DNA from: Nocardioides conyzicola
GTDB lineage: Bacteria > Actinomycetota > Actinomycetes > Propionibacteriales > Nocardioidaceae
DNA: 64,000 nucleotides
Assembly: GCF_039543825.1 (NCBI RefSeq)
Contig: NZ_BAABKM010000002.1
Location: 1,272,133-1,336,132 of the forward strand
Direction: 5' to 3'
The notes beneath the pieces are model-generated. The model did no database searches and was not told where the DNA came from. It worked only from the letters and a program-made list of their open reading frames with translations. The position numbers were made by a program, and so were the translations under genes. This document shows, in pieces, positions 24,862 to 33,202 of this stretch; the first letter of the stretch is position 1, and each line of letters begins with the position of its first letter.

Positions 24862-24885
24862 GGGTGAGAACGGGCGTTCTCACCC
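24862..24885. promoter_or_regulatory. perfect palindrome with LexA-like GAAC-N4-GTTC core
   Basis: GGGTGAGAACG (24862-24872), GG, CGTTCTCACCC (24875-24885) form perfect arms. The core GAAC-GGGC-GTTC fits the SOS box of LexA in actinobacteria and Bacillus. It lies 16-39 bases upstream of the secreted-protein start at 24846, in its leader or promoter. As RNA the loop would be only two bases, so a DNA operator is likelier than a hairpin. Confidence 0.5.
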
Positions 24886-24950
24886 TCCGCCCGGTCCCGG
24901 TCGCGCGCCATGACCCACCCGGGTCACGTCGAGCGGCACCTACGGGTCGC

Positions 24951-26369
24951 TCAGAGGGTGGCCCGGTTCACCTTCGGGATGGTCAGCGCGAGCAGCCCGC
25001 CGGCCACCGCGGCGATCGTGGCCACGAGGAAGCAGGCCTTGAACGCGCCCTCGGTCGGGATCCCGGTCGACGAGCTGGTGAGGATCGCCGCCATCACGGC
25101 CGCCGCGACCGTCGTACCCACGGAGCGCATCAGCGCGTTGATGCCGACGGCCGAGCCGGCCTCGTTCATCGGGACGGCGTCCATGATCAGCGTCGGCATC
25201 GCGGCGTACCCGATGCCCACGCCGGCGGAGCAGATCAGCGACGCGACGAGGACCTGCCAGGGCGCGCTCATCAGGAAGAAGGAGAGCAGGTAGCCGCAGC
25301 CGAGGACGGCGGCGCCGAGCGCGAGGGCGTACTTGGCGCCGAAGGTGCGCATCAGGTAGCTGGCGACGGGCGCGAAGGCCAGCATCATCAGGCCACCGGG
25401 CGCCATCCAGAGTCCAGCGGCGAGCAGCGTCTGGTCGAGGCCGCCGATCTCCTCCGGCAGCTGCAGCAGCTGCGGGAAGACGATCGCCTGGGCCATCATC
25501 CCGAAGCCGACCGCGACGGCGGCGATGTTGGTGAGCAGCACCGGCCGACGGGCGGTCACGCGGAGGTCGCAGAGCGGCTGGCTCTGGCGCAGCTCGAACC
25601 AGCCCCACGCGAGCAGGACGACCAGGCCGAGCGCCATGCTCCCGAGCGTGCGGCCCGAGGTCCAGCCCCACGTGTTGCCCTTGGTGATGCCGACGAGCAG
25701 GGAGACGAGACCGATCGCCAGACCGACGGCGCCACCGAAGTCGAAGGTGCCCTCGTGGCCGTCGTGGACGTGCGGCACGACGAAGACCGAGCCGAGGCCG
25801 ACCAGGACGGCGAGTCCCGTGGCGACCCAGAAGAGCGCGTGCCAGTCGCCGGTCTGCACGATCCAGGCCGACAGCGGCAGGCCGATCGCACCGCCGACAC
25901 CGAGGGTCGCGCTCATCGCGGCGACCGCGGTGGTGGCCATCGCGGGCGGGACGACCTCGCGCATCAGGCTGATGCCGACCGGGATGAAGCCCATCGCCAG
26001 GCCCTGCAGGCCGCGGCCCGCGACCACGGGGACGAGCGAGTCGGAGAGCGCGCAGAGCAGCGAGCCCATGAGCAGCAGCACCGAGCTGCCGACCAGCACC
26101 CGCTGCTTGCCGAAGAGGTCGCCGAGGCGGCCGGCGATCGGCATCGCAACCGCGGCACCGAGGAGCGTGATCGTGACGACCCACGACGCGTTGGCGGCCG
26201 AGGTGTTCAGGATCTGGGGCAGCTCGGACTGGATCGGGATGACCAGGGTCTGCATCAGCGCGACGCTCATGCCGCTGAAGCACAGGAAGATGACGGTGAG
26301 CAACGCCGACGAGCGCTCCTGCACGACGAGGGGCTCCGCGTCGCTGGCGGTCTTCACGGTGTCGGTCAC
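24951..26369 (-). CDS. MFS drug exporter, DHA2 (14-TM) family
   Basis: A 472-residue transporter with about 14 hydrophobic segments and the MFS motif A region GRLGDLFGKQRVL after TM2. DHA2 proteins export drugs, dyes or lipophilic compounds with proton antiport. The GTG at 26369 is chosen because it has GGAGGAAGA seven bases upstream; the frame is open 32 codons further, but that part covers the operator. It is divergent from the MarR gene, with a 28-bp palindrome between them. Confidence 0.85.
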   Translation of the reverse strand: MTDTVKTASDAEPLVVQERSSALLTVIFLCFSGMSVALMQTLVIPIQSELPQILNTSAANASWVVTITLLGAAVAMPIAGRLGDLFGKQRVLVGSSVLLLMGSLLCALSDSLVPVVAGRGLQGLAMGFIPVGISLMREVVPPAMATTAVAAMSATLGVGGAIGLPLSAWIVQTGDWHALFWVATGLAVLVGLGSVFVVPHVHDGHEGTFDFGGAVGLAIGLVSLLVGITKGNTWGWTSGRTLGSMALGLVVLLAWGWFELRQSQPLCDLRVTARRPVLLTNIAAVAVGFGMMAQAIVFPQLLQLPEEIGGLDQTLLAAGLWMAPGGLMMLAFAPVASYLMRTFGAKYALALGAAVLGCGYLLSFFLMSAPWQVLVASLICSAGVGIGYAAMPTLIMDAVPMNEAGSAVGINALMRSVGTTVAAAVMAAILTSSSTGIPTEGAFKACFLVATIAAVAGGLLALTIPKVNRATL

Positions 26370-26410
26370 AGGTTCTTCCTCCAAGCTCTGCGGCTCGGGG
26401 TGCCGAGCCA

Positions 26411-26438
26411 TGTGCATCTTACATATGTATCGTGCACA
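26411..26438. promoter_or_regulatory. 28-bp near-palindrome, MarR operator candidate
   Basis: TGTGCA (26411-26416), a perfect TACATATGTA core (26420-26429) and TGCACA (26433-26438) share one dyad axis; only the three bases between core and each flank break symmetry. It sits between the MFS start (26369) and the MarR start (26486), in AT-rich DNA unusual for this genome, as expected for an operator overlapping both promoters. Confidence 0.7.
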
Positions 26439-26485
26439 CGTCCGGGTAGCATGGGTCACATCCACGGATCACCACGAGGAGGGTC

Positions 26486-26950
26486 ATGGCCGGGAAGGCT
26501 GGATCGACACGGTCCGAGCAGTCGCTCCTGACCGACCTCGCCGACGAGCTGATGCGGGTGGGCCGCCGTCGGCACACCAACGTCGAGGGCACCGAGCTCG
26601 ACATGTCGGCGTTCAAGGTGCTGTGGATCCTCTCCGACGACGAGCCCCGCACGCTGCGCGAGCTCGCCGACGAGCTCGACCTGGAGCTGTCGACCATCAA
26701 CCGACAGGTGAACGCCGCCGTACGCGCCGGGCTGCTGGAGCGCTTCTCCGTGCCCGACAGCCCCAGCAAGCCGGTGCGGCCGACGGCCGAGGGCCGGCGG
26801 CTCTACGAGCACGACTCGGCGATCCATGCCGACCTCTACCGGTCCGTGCTGGCCGAGATGGGCGCCGACGGTGCGCGCGACCTGACCCGCGGGCTCCGGG
26901 CGTTCAACGACGCCTACGAGCGTCGGGCCCCGCGGCGGACTCGGGACTGA
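26486..26950 (+). CDS. MarR family transcriptional regulator
   Basis: A 154-residue winged-helix protein (ELADELDLELSTINRQVNAAVRAGLLERF as recognition region, then the wing with SPSKPVRPTAEGRRL). The ATG has AGGAGG six bases upstream. It probably represses itself and the divergent exporter through the palindrome at 26411-26438, released by a substrate of the pump. Confidence 0.87.
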   Translation: MAGKAGSTRSEQSLLTDLADELMRVGRRRHTNVEGTELDMSAFKVLWILSDDEPRTLRELADELDLELSTINRQVNAAVRAGLLERFSVPDSPSKPVRPTAEGRRLYEHDSAIHADLYRSVLAEMGADGARDLTRGLRAFNDAYERRAPRRTRD

Positions 26951-26963
26951 AACACGCGTGCCT

Positions 26964-26969
26964 TAGGCT
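26964..26969 (+). promoter_or_regulatory. candidate -10 TAGGCT for near-leaderless transcript
   Basis: TAGGCT lies nine bases before the ATG at 26979, immediately after the MarR stop. No ribosome-binding site separates them except GGGG next to the start. Confidence 0.35.
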
Positions 26970-26978
26970 CGTGGGGCC

Positions 26979-27446
26979 ATGAACGACACTTCCTCGCCGG
27001 TCAGCGCACCGGACATCGCCAGCCTCGACCAGGATCTCGGCGCCGACGGCGCCACGGTCATCCGCTCCCTCGCCGCCCTGCTCCACGACGCCGGCCGCAT
27101 CAGTGACGTCGACGTCTTCGTCGACGCGGCCCTCGCGCGCGAGGCGCTCGGCTCGACGGTGCTGCCCGGCGGCCTCGCGATGCCGCACGCGCGCAGCCAC
27201 ACCGTGACCACCCCGTCGGTCGCTGTCGCCCGCCTGCCCGAGCCGGTCACCTTCTCGTCCGGGTCCGAGCCGGTCCGCCTGGTGCTGCTCATCGCCGCAC
27301 CCGGCGACGACTCCGTCGGCTACCTCGCGCTGCTGCAGAAGATCGCGACCGCGTGCGTGAAGTACGCCTTCGTCTCCGACCTGCTCGACGCGCGTACGCC
27401 GGAGGCCCTCGCCGACCACGTCGCCGCGGCCGTCGCCGGTCGCTGA
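26979..27446 (+). CDS. PTS EIIA, fructose/mannitol type, orphan
   Basis: A 155-residue single EIIA domain; the phosphoryl-acceptor His70 lies in LPGGLAMPHAR, the standard active-site context. EIIA takes phosphate from HPr and gives it to EIIB. No EIIB, EIIC or sugar enzyme gene is nearby, so it may be a regulatory EIIA (PtsN-like) rather than part of a transporter. Confidence 0.82.
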   Translation: MNDTSSPVSAPDIASLDQDLGADGATVIRSLAALLHDAGRISDVDVFVDAALAREALGSTVLPGGLAMPHARSHTVTTPSVAVARLPEPVTFSSGSEPVRLVLLIAAPGDDSVGYLALLQKIATACVKYAFVSDLLDARTPEALADHVAAAVAGR

Positions 27447-27486
27447 CCTACGGCGTACCTGGGCCGCGATCGGGTACCGACCACCC

Positions 27487-27795
27487 ATGGTCGATCCGAA
27501 CGCAGCACCTGAACCCGACGTCGAGCCCGACCAGCCGCGTCCCCAGGACCCGCTGCGCCGGTCCCGCACGAGCGGCGCGTTCGGCGCACTCGTCCTGCTC
27601 GGCCTGCTGCTGGTGCTCCTCATCGTCTTCATCGCCCAGAACACCCAGAGGGTCGAGGTGTCGTTCCTCGCATGGGACGGCACCACCCCGCTCGCCGTCG
27701 CTCTCCTGATCGCACTCGTCGGCGGCATCCTCCTGACCGCCGTCGCCGGGCTGCTCCGGATCTGGCAGCTGCGCCGGCGGGTACGCCGCTCCTAG
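27487..27795 (+). CDS. LapA-like two-TM membrane protein
   Basis: A 102-residue protein with a Pro/acid-rich cytoplasmic N-terminus (about 30), TM1 (about 32-52), the LapA-type FIAQNTQRVEVSFLAWDGTTPLAVALLIAL segment, TM2 (about 65-90) and a basic tail. LapA (DUF1049) proteins assist LPS or envelope assembly in Gram-negatives; in actinobacteria the role is unknown. Confidence 0.78.
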   Translation: MVDPNAAPEPDVEPDQPRPQDPLRRSRTSGAFGALVLLGLLLVLLIVFIAQNTQRVEVSFLAWDGTTPLAVALLIALVGGILLTAVAGLLRIWQLRRRVRRS

Positions 27796-28046
27796 CGCGC
27801 ACGTCGTCGTCGGGCTGATCGTCATCGGGCGGATCGGTCTCGTCCTGGGCTTCGGCGCATGGCTGAGCACGTTGCCCGAGAGCTACTTCTGATCACCCCG
27901 GCTAGCCCGTCGTCTCGTCGCCGCTCCGCGGCAGAAGAGTGCGTTCGGCTGTCGCCGGGTGTCCAGGATGAGACGATCTCGCCCATGGACTGCCGACTGC
28001 GCAGACCTCCGCCGTCAGCTCGCCGGTCAGTGGCAATGGGAGCTCG

Positions 28047-28328
28047 ATGAACTCTGGATCGTTGGCAACACGTGTGGTTGCGACGATCGTGACGACGATT
28101 GCGTTGCTGGCCATCTTGGTCGCGCTCGGCAACGCCGGTCACGGCACCGGGAGCGTCATCGCTGGAGTCCTCATCACGACCGGAATCCTTGGGTTCTGGC
28201 TGCGGAGTCGGGAGGGTTCGTCGAAGGACGTCGGCGTCGGGGTCTTGGCTGGGGGCACCGTCGTGATCGTGGTCCTGATCGTCGAGTTCGTGGCGTTTCT
28301 CTTCTGGTTGGGTCCGCAGCTCTCCTAG
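28047..28328 (+). CDS. small three-TM membrane protein
   Basis: A 93-residue hydrophobic protein with three predicted transmembrane segments (about 8-28, 33-52, 66-88) and a short basic loop (RSREGSSKD). The ATG at 28047 has GGGAG upstream. No family is recognised. Surrounding DNA is sparser in genes and slightly lower in GC than the rest. Confidence 0.5.
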   Translation: MNSGSLATRVVATIVTTIALLAILVALGNAGHGTGSVIAGVLITTGILGFWLRSREGSSKDVGVGVLAGGTVVIVVLIVEFVAFLFWLGPQLS

Positions 28329-28543
28329 CGTCCGCTGCTCGGCAGATGCAGTCGCTGGCAAGCGCGGACTTCGAGATCGCTCGCTACGCCATCCCGGTGT
28401 CTGAGATCGGCCTGCAGGACGACGCCGACGAAGCCGTTCGTCAGACCCTCAAGACACAAGCACGTGCCAAAGCGTGTGCTGCACTGGGGTGACCGATCAT
28501 CGGCTTGACCTCGCGATATCAGCGGCAGGTCAGTGCGGTCTGA

Positions 28544-28936
28544 TCAGGCGTTGATGACCCACCGCTGCAACGCTTCGACGACCTCCGGGTGACCGTTTCC
28601 GTCACCACTCGCCCACGGATCCGAGGCATTCCCCTGTAGCCAAGTAAGCAAGTCGAATGGATCGGCGTGACCACCTGCCTCGAGCGGTGCACGCACCATC
28701 TCCTCGTCGGGGAGATCGTCGGGCCAGCGCCGCCACCCGATGCCGTCGACCGTGTCGAAGATGATCCAGTCGGGCGACTGATTGAGCGTGACGCAGGCAC
28801 AGATGGTCAGGGCATGCTGAGCGCGTCCCTGCCAAGTGCCCGCAGGGTGGCGCGACGCCGCATCGCCCAGCAGGACCTCGATGCTCTCGGCAGTTGGATC
28901 CCGCGCTGGTCGGCTTTGCGACCGCTTTCCGAACAT
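28544..28936 (-). CDS. hypothetical protein
   Basis: A 130-residue soluble protein; the first 20 residues are basic and polar, the rest looks folded (WIIFDTVDGIGWRRWPDDLPDEEM). It ends in EALQRWVINA. No family is recognised. The ATG at 28936 has no clear ribosome site, and the frame is open upstream through low-complexity Thr/Pro codons that I do not believe are translated. Confidence 0.45.
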   Translation of the reverse strand: MFGKRSQSRPARDPTAESIEVLLGDAASRHPAGTWQGRAQHALTICACVTLNQSPDWIIFDTVDGIGWRRWPDDLPDEEMVRAPLEAGGHADPFDLLTWLQGNASDPWASGDGNGHPEVVEALQRWVINA

Positions 28937-29006
28937 CGACGAGACGGTAGTCCCCGTGCGAACCGTCGCCCGCACATCTGCGTGAGAGTGCGTCGGGGCA
29001 ATCGGC

Positions 29007-30254
29007 CTAGCACCTGCGGTGCAAGCTGACTTTGCCGGTGGGTTGATGGGTGGTCTCGTAGGTCGGGTCGTGGGCTCTTGCATGGTGTCGGGGGCAGAGC
29101 AAGCCGCCGTTGTCGAGGTCGGTGTCGCCGTCGTCGGCCCATCTCTGCCAGTGGTGCCCGTGGCACATCCAGGGTGGCCAGTCGCACCCGTCGGCGACGC
29201 AGCCGCCGTCACGGATGGCCATGGCGGTGAGCTGGGCTTTGGTGAAGAACCGCTTGGCGCGGCCGACGTCGAGGATCTCCGACTTGCCGTTGAGGACGAC
29301 GGGGAGGATCCGGGCCGTGCACGCGAGCCGGCGGACCTGGCTGGGGCTGATGCGCTCGCCGGTGTCGAGCACCCCGGCCTTCTGCAGCTTGCCGGTCAAC
29401 ACGTCGACGTCGATGTGGATCACGATCGTGGCGTCGGTGCCGCCGACCCTCGGGAGATCCTTCGCGGAGATCCGTTCGATGAGCTCGGCGAACGCGCGGC
29501 CCATCCGCTCAGGACCCGGGCGTCGTACGACGCCGGCGCCGTGGGTCGCGGCCTGATGCTTCGGTGCCGCAATCGCCAGCAGCATCTTCTTGAGCATCGC
29601 GGCCTGGACCGTCGGGAGGGTGAACCGGGCGTGGGTCTTGCCGTGGCCGTCGTCGGTCATCGTGAGCCGCATCGCCTGCGCGGCCTTGGCCTCCTCCTTC
29701 TCGAGGAGGTCGGCCTCGTGTTGGTCCGCCAGGTCCGGCGCCACCACTTCCAACAGGCGACGGCCGAGGATCCGCAAGGTCTTCGCGTCATGCTCGGCAG
29801 CCGCCTCGACGAGATGACGCTCCGCCCGGATCACCAGGTCGGTGTCCAGATCGTCGGGCAGCTCCTTGACCGCCCGGACGATGACCTGCGCCTGCTCCGG
29901 GCGGAGGTCACCTGCAGCGAGGGCGTCTCGGACCACGTCGTGGGTGTCCAGGTCGTAGCCGAGGCTCACGGTCCGGTGGGCCTCCGACCGGGTGAGCCGG
30001 GTCTGATGAGCGAGCCAGGTCGCGGTGGAGGTCGCGCCGGTCTCGGTGCCGACCTGCAGCTCGTCGGCGTGCCGGGCGACCCGGGCGCGGAGCTCGACGA
30101 CCTGGGCCTCGAGCTTCGTCAGCTCCACCAGCGTCGACGCCGCTTCGCCAGAGGACATGGACCACACCGACGCGTCCACCAGGGCGTCGACGATCCCGCG
30201 CATCCGCGCGGTCGCCGAGGCCACCTGGTGGTGGGGCGTGGTCATCGCTGTCAT
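29007..30254 (-). CDS. DUF222 / HNH endonuclease domain protein (13E12 family)
   Basis: A 415-residue protein with an N-terminal helical DUF222 domain (about 20-300) and a C-terminal HNH nuclease domain (about 345-400: GGCVADGCDW, CHGHHWQRWADDG, LDNGGLLCPRHHARAHD). The HNH histidines and the zinc cysteines are intact. Such genes are abundant and often multi-copy in actinobacteria (REP13E12 in mycobacteria); their role is unknown. The ATG at 30254 is preferred over an in-frame TTG four codons upstream. Confidence 0.82.
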   Translation of the reverse strand: MTAMTTPHHQVASATARMRGIVDALVDASVWSMSSGEAASTLVELTKLEAQVVELRARVARHADELQVGTETGATSTATWLAHQTRLTRSEAHRTVSLGYDLDTHDVVRDALAAGDLRPEQAQVIVRAVKELPDDLDTDLVIRAERHLVEAAAEHDAKTLRILGRRLLEVVAPDLADQHEADLLEKEEAKAAQAMRLTMTDDGHGKTHARFTLPTVQAAMLKKMLLAIAAPKHQAATHGAGVVRRPGPERMGRAFAELIERISAKDLPRVGGTDATIVIHIDVDVLTGKLQKAGVLDTGERISPSQVRRLACTARILPVVLNGKSEILDVGRAKRFFTKAQLTAMAIRDGGCVADGCDWPPWMCHGHHWQRWADDGDTDLDNGGLLCPRHHARAHDPTYETTHQPTGKVSLHRRC

Positions 30255-30506
30255 GTGACAAGCCAAGCACTGGCCACCGACAGTCAGAGGCCTCAGAAGG
30301 CCTTATCCACAGGGTTGCGGGTAACGAAAAGATCACGATCATCGGCGTTCATCCACACCCGACGGGTGCGCCTGTGGAGCTCCTCGTACGAGCGTTCAAG
30401 CAACCGGAGAGCCGGGCGCCGACCGCAACCCACCACCCGCCGTACCCGCGTAGCTGCCTATCGGCGGCCAACCCGAGCGGACCCGCAGGCCGCCGGGATT
30501 CGGCCC

Positions 30507-31121
30507 TCAGTCCCGCACGCACCCCAGCAACGACGACAGCACGAAGTCAGTAGCGGCACGCTCGAAGCGAGAGCCGTGCCGGAGCATGGCGTGCTTGCCT
30601 CCCTCGACCGGGAGGAAGGTGGCAGAGGGGATCGCGGACGCGACGACCCGCGCGCGCTCGGGAGAGGCGACCCGGTCGTCGGTGCCGTGCACGACCAGCA
30701 CGTCTCGTCCGGTGAGGTCGGCGCGGTCGGTCGGGTAGACCCACGGGTTGAGCGCGACGACGGTGCGGACACCCGGCAGCGCGCCGGCCAGCAGCGCCGC
30801 CCGGCCGCCGAGCGAGTGACCGACCAGTCCGACGGGGACGTCGCCGTACCGCTCCCGCACCTGGGCGAGCGCCCAGGCGACGTCGTCGACGGGAGTGTGC
30901 GAGGCGTCCCAGCCACGGTGGGTGTTGAGCAGGCGCAGCACGGCGACCCGCCCGCGACCGGCCCGCGCGATCCGACGCGCGACCGGGACCATCCGCAGCA
31001 CGGACAGCTGGGCCGGGCTGACGGCGGGACTGCCTGGTCGTGACGCGCCGCCGTGCAGCACGAGCACGACCGCATCCGGACGAGCCGGGGCGTACGTCGT
31101 GACCAGACGGGCGGTGGACAT
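30507..31121 (-). CDS. alpha/beta hydrolase
   Basis: A 204-residue small alpha/beta hydrolase: nucleophile Ser in GLVGHSLGGRAAL, Asp in VHGTDDRVASPE, His in GGKHAML. The HGGAS oxyanion stretch follows strand 1. It has no lid domain or signal peptide, so a cytoplasmic esterase or dienelactone-hydrolase-like enzyme is likely. It follows the STAS gene by 38 bases on the same strand. Confidence 0.78.
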   Translation of the reverse strand: MSTARLVTTYAPARPDAVVLVLHGGASRPGSPAVSPAQLSVLRMVPVARRIARAGRGRVAVLRLLNTHRGWDASHTPVDDVAWALAQVRERYGDVPVGLVGHSLGGRAALLAGALPGVRTVVALNPWVYPTDRADLTGRDVLVVHGTDDRVASPERARVVASAIPSATFLPVEGGKHAMLRHGSRFERAATDFVLSSLLGCVRD

Positions 31122-31159
31122 GGGACCAGTCTGCCGACCGACCCCAGCGCGCGCGGTCG

Positions 31160-31513
31160 CTACCCGACGCTCTCGAGGCGGGGCGCGGCGGAGTCGTCCG
31201 GGAGCAGGTGCAGGTCGAACGCGTGACCGAGGCCCGCGATGCGGGCGACCTTGCGGAACCGTCCGCTGGCCGCGACCACCGAGACCGCACCGCCGTGCGG
31301 CATGACGCTGTTCCTGAGCCGCACCAGCAGGCTCAGGCCGCCGGCGTCGACGAAGGACACCGCGTCGAGGTCGACGTCGAACGAGAAGCAACCGGAAGAG
31401 ACCGCCTCGTCGAGGCGGTCCTGCAGCCGGATCGCGCTGAAGGCATCGAGCTCGCCCTTCAGGACGAGGTGCGCATGGGGCGAATGGAGAGCGAGTGCTG
31501 AGAAGAGGTTCAT
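31160..31513 (-). CDS. STAS-domain protein lacking the phosphorylatable serine
   Basis: A 117-residue STAS domain (anti-sigma antagonist fold): LVLKGELDAFSAIRLQDRLDEA, then DAVSFVDAGGLSLLVRL. In SpoIIAA/RsbV/BldG proteins the motif is D-S-[ST]-GL with a kinase-target serine; here it reads D-A-G-G-L, so switch phosphorylation at that site is impossible. It may be a constitutively active antagonist or a binding domain. ATG 31513 gives the normal length; an in-frame ATG twelve codons upstream is possible. Confidence 0.7.
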   Translation of the reverse strand: MNLFSALALHSPHAHLVLKGELDAFSAIRLQDRLDEAVSSGCFSFDVDLDAVSFVDAGGLSLLVRLRNSVMPHGGAVSVVAASGRFRKVARIAGLGHAFDLHLLPDDSAAPRLESVG

Positions 31514-31679
31514 CTGGGTCCCACAATGTGTGAAGCGACCCGGGACCATGGCACTTGTTTGGGACCCGTCCCGGCTGCTCTCGACGCTACGGGTGGCCCA
31601 CCACCCCCGCTACACCCCTAGAGGGGGCTGCCGGCCGGGTCGCGCGCCATCGCCAGGAGGCACGAGGTAGACCTGGGAC

Positions 31680-33182
31680 ATGAGCAACCTGGCCGACGCC
31701 GTCTTCGAGCACGCGACCGACGACCCGGCGCGGGTCGCCGTCCGCGCCGGCGACGAGACCATGACGTACGGCGAGCTGCGGGGCCTGGTCGCGTCGTACG
31801 CCGGCCGCGTCGTCGACGCCGGCATCCGGCCGGGCGACCGGGTGGTGCTGATCGCGCCGACGGTGCCCGAGTTCGTCGCCGCCTACTACGGGCTGCACGC
31901 GGCGGGAGCCGTGCTGATCACGATGAACGTGATGGCCACCGCGCCGGAGATCGGCTACGTGCTCGAGGACGCCGACGCCTCGCTGGTGGTGGCGTGGCAC
32001 GAGTCGACTGCTGCGGCGACCGGGGCGGCAGCCGAGCGCGGCGTACCTCTGTGGACACTGGGCGATCTCGCGGACTGGCCGCAGGGGCGGCCGCTGCCGG
32101 AGCCCGTCGACCGCGCCGGCGACGAGACCGCGATCATCATCTACACGTCGGGCACGACCGGGCGCCCCAAGGGTGCCGAGCTCGGCGTCAGCGGGATCTT
32201 CGCGCTGGTCGAGGCGGCCCGTCAGCGGCTCGCCTTCGACCCGGCGAACGACCGCGTGGGGACGGCGCTGCCGCTCTTCCACGTGTACGGACAGCTGATC
32301 GTCCTGCACATCGCGATCTCCCTCGGCGCCCCGGTCTCGCTGCTGCACCCGTTCGACGCGGGCCGGCTGCTCGCGATGATCCGCGACCACCGCCTGACCA
32401 TCGTCTCGGGCGTGCCGGCCATGTGGAACGCCATGCTCCACGACCCCGGCGACTGGAGCCCTGACGACTTCACGCAGCTCCGGATGGCCTCGTCGGGCGG
32501 GGCGTCCCTGCCGGCGGAGGCGATCCGGGCCTTCCAGGAGCGCTTCGGCGTCCGGATCCGCGAGGGCTACGGCCTCAGCGAGACGTCCGGGTGGGCGACC
32601 TCCACGCCCCACGACCAGGAGCCGAAGGTCGGCGCCGTCGGCCGCGCCGTACCCGGCATGCGGCTGGAGGTGCGCGACCCCGACGGCCGCCCTGTGCCGA
32701 CGGGCGAGGTCGGCGAGGTGTGGGTCAGCGGGCCGATCGTGATGAAGGGCTACTGGCGCAACCCGGAGGCCTCCGCCGAGGCGATCCAGGACGGGTGGCT
32801 GCGCACCGGCGACCTCGGCACCCTCGACGAGGACGGCGACCTGCGGATCGTCGACCGGCTCAAGGAGCTGATCATCCGTGGCGGCTACAACGTCTACCCG
32901 CGCGAGGTCGAGGAGGTCCTCTACCAGCACCCCGACATCGTCGAGGCCGCCGTCGTCGGCGTCGCGGACCCGACGTACGGCGAGGAGGTGGCCGCCGCGA
33001 TCGTGCTCCGCGACGGCGCCACCCTCCCGACCGACGAGCTCCGCACCTGGGCCAAGGAGCGGCTCAGCGCCTACAAGGTGCCCCATCTCGTGCAGGTGCT
33101 TCCCGCGCTGCCCAAGGGCCCGTCCGGCAAGATCCTGAAACGCGCCATCGACCGCGCCGACTTCCGCACGCCGTCGGAGTAG
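31680..33182 (+). CDS. acyl-CoA ligase (AMP-binding, class I ANL)
   Basis: A 500-residue adenylate-forming ligase: P-loop YTSGTTGRPKGAE near 155-167, YGLSETSG near 298, TGDLG near 378, RGGYNVYPREVEE hinge, and catalytic Lys near 484 in PSGKILKR. It makes acyl-CoA thioesters from fatty or related acids via an acyl-AMP. The family cannot fix chain length. It stands alone, followed 20 bases later by an exporter gene. Confidence 0.87.
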   Translation: MSNLADAVFEHATDDPARVAVRAGDETMTYGELRGLVASYAGRVVDAGIRPGDRVVLIAPTVPEFVAAYYGLHAAGAVLITMNVMATAPEIGYVLEDADASLVVAWHESTAAATGAAAERGVPLWTLGDLADWPQGRPLPEPVDRAGDETAIIIYTSGTTGRPKGAELGVSGIFALVEAARQRLAFDPANDRVGTALPLFHVYGQLIVLHIAISLGAPVSLLHPFDAGRLLAMIRDHRLTIVSGVPAMWNAMLHDPGDWSPDDFTQLRMASSGGASLPAEAIRAFQERFGVRIREGYGLSETSGWATSTPHDQEPKVGAVGRAVPGMRLEVRDPDGRPVPTGEVGEVWVSGPIVMKGYWRNPEASAEAIQDGWLRTGDLGTLDEDGDLRIVDRLKELIIRGGYNVYPREVEEVLYQHPDIVEAAVVGVADPTYGEEVAAAIVLRDGATLPTDELRTWAKERLSAYKVPHLVQVLPALPKGPSGKILKRAIDRADFRTPSE

Positions 33183-33202
33183 AGGGCTGCGAGGATGACC
33201 CG

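Noticed and set aside
28346..28492. 48-codon plus-strand frame after the three-TM gene
   Set aside because: No ribosome site, no recognised motif and no overlap or promoter context; insufficient to call a gene.
28937..29212. N-terminal extension of the hypothetical protein ending at 28544
   Set aside because: The added residues are a Thr/Pro-rich low-complexity run that overlaps the 3' end of the DUF222/HNH gene on the same strand in another frame.
29007..30254. HNH protein as part of a restriction or phage-defence island
   Set aside because: DUF222/HNH genes are common stand-alone genes in actinobacteria; no methylase, helicase or other defence gene is adjacent.
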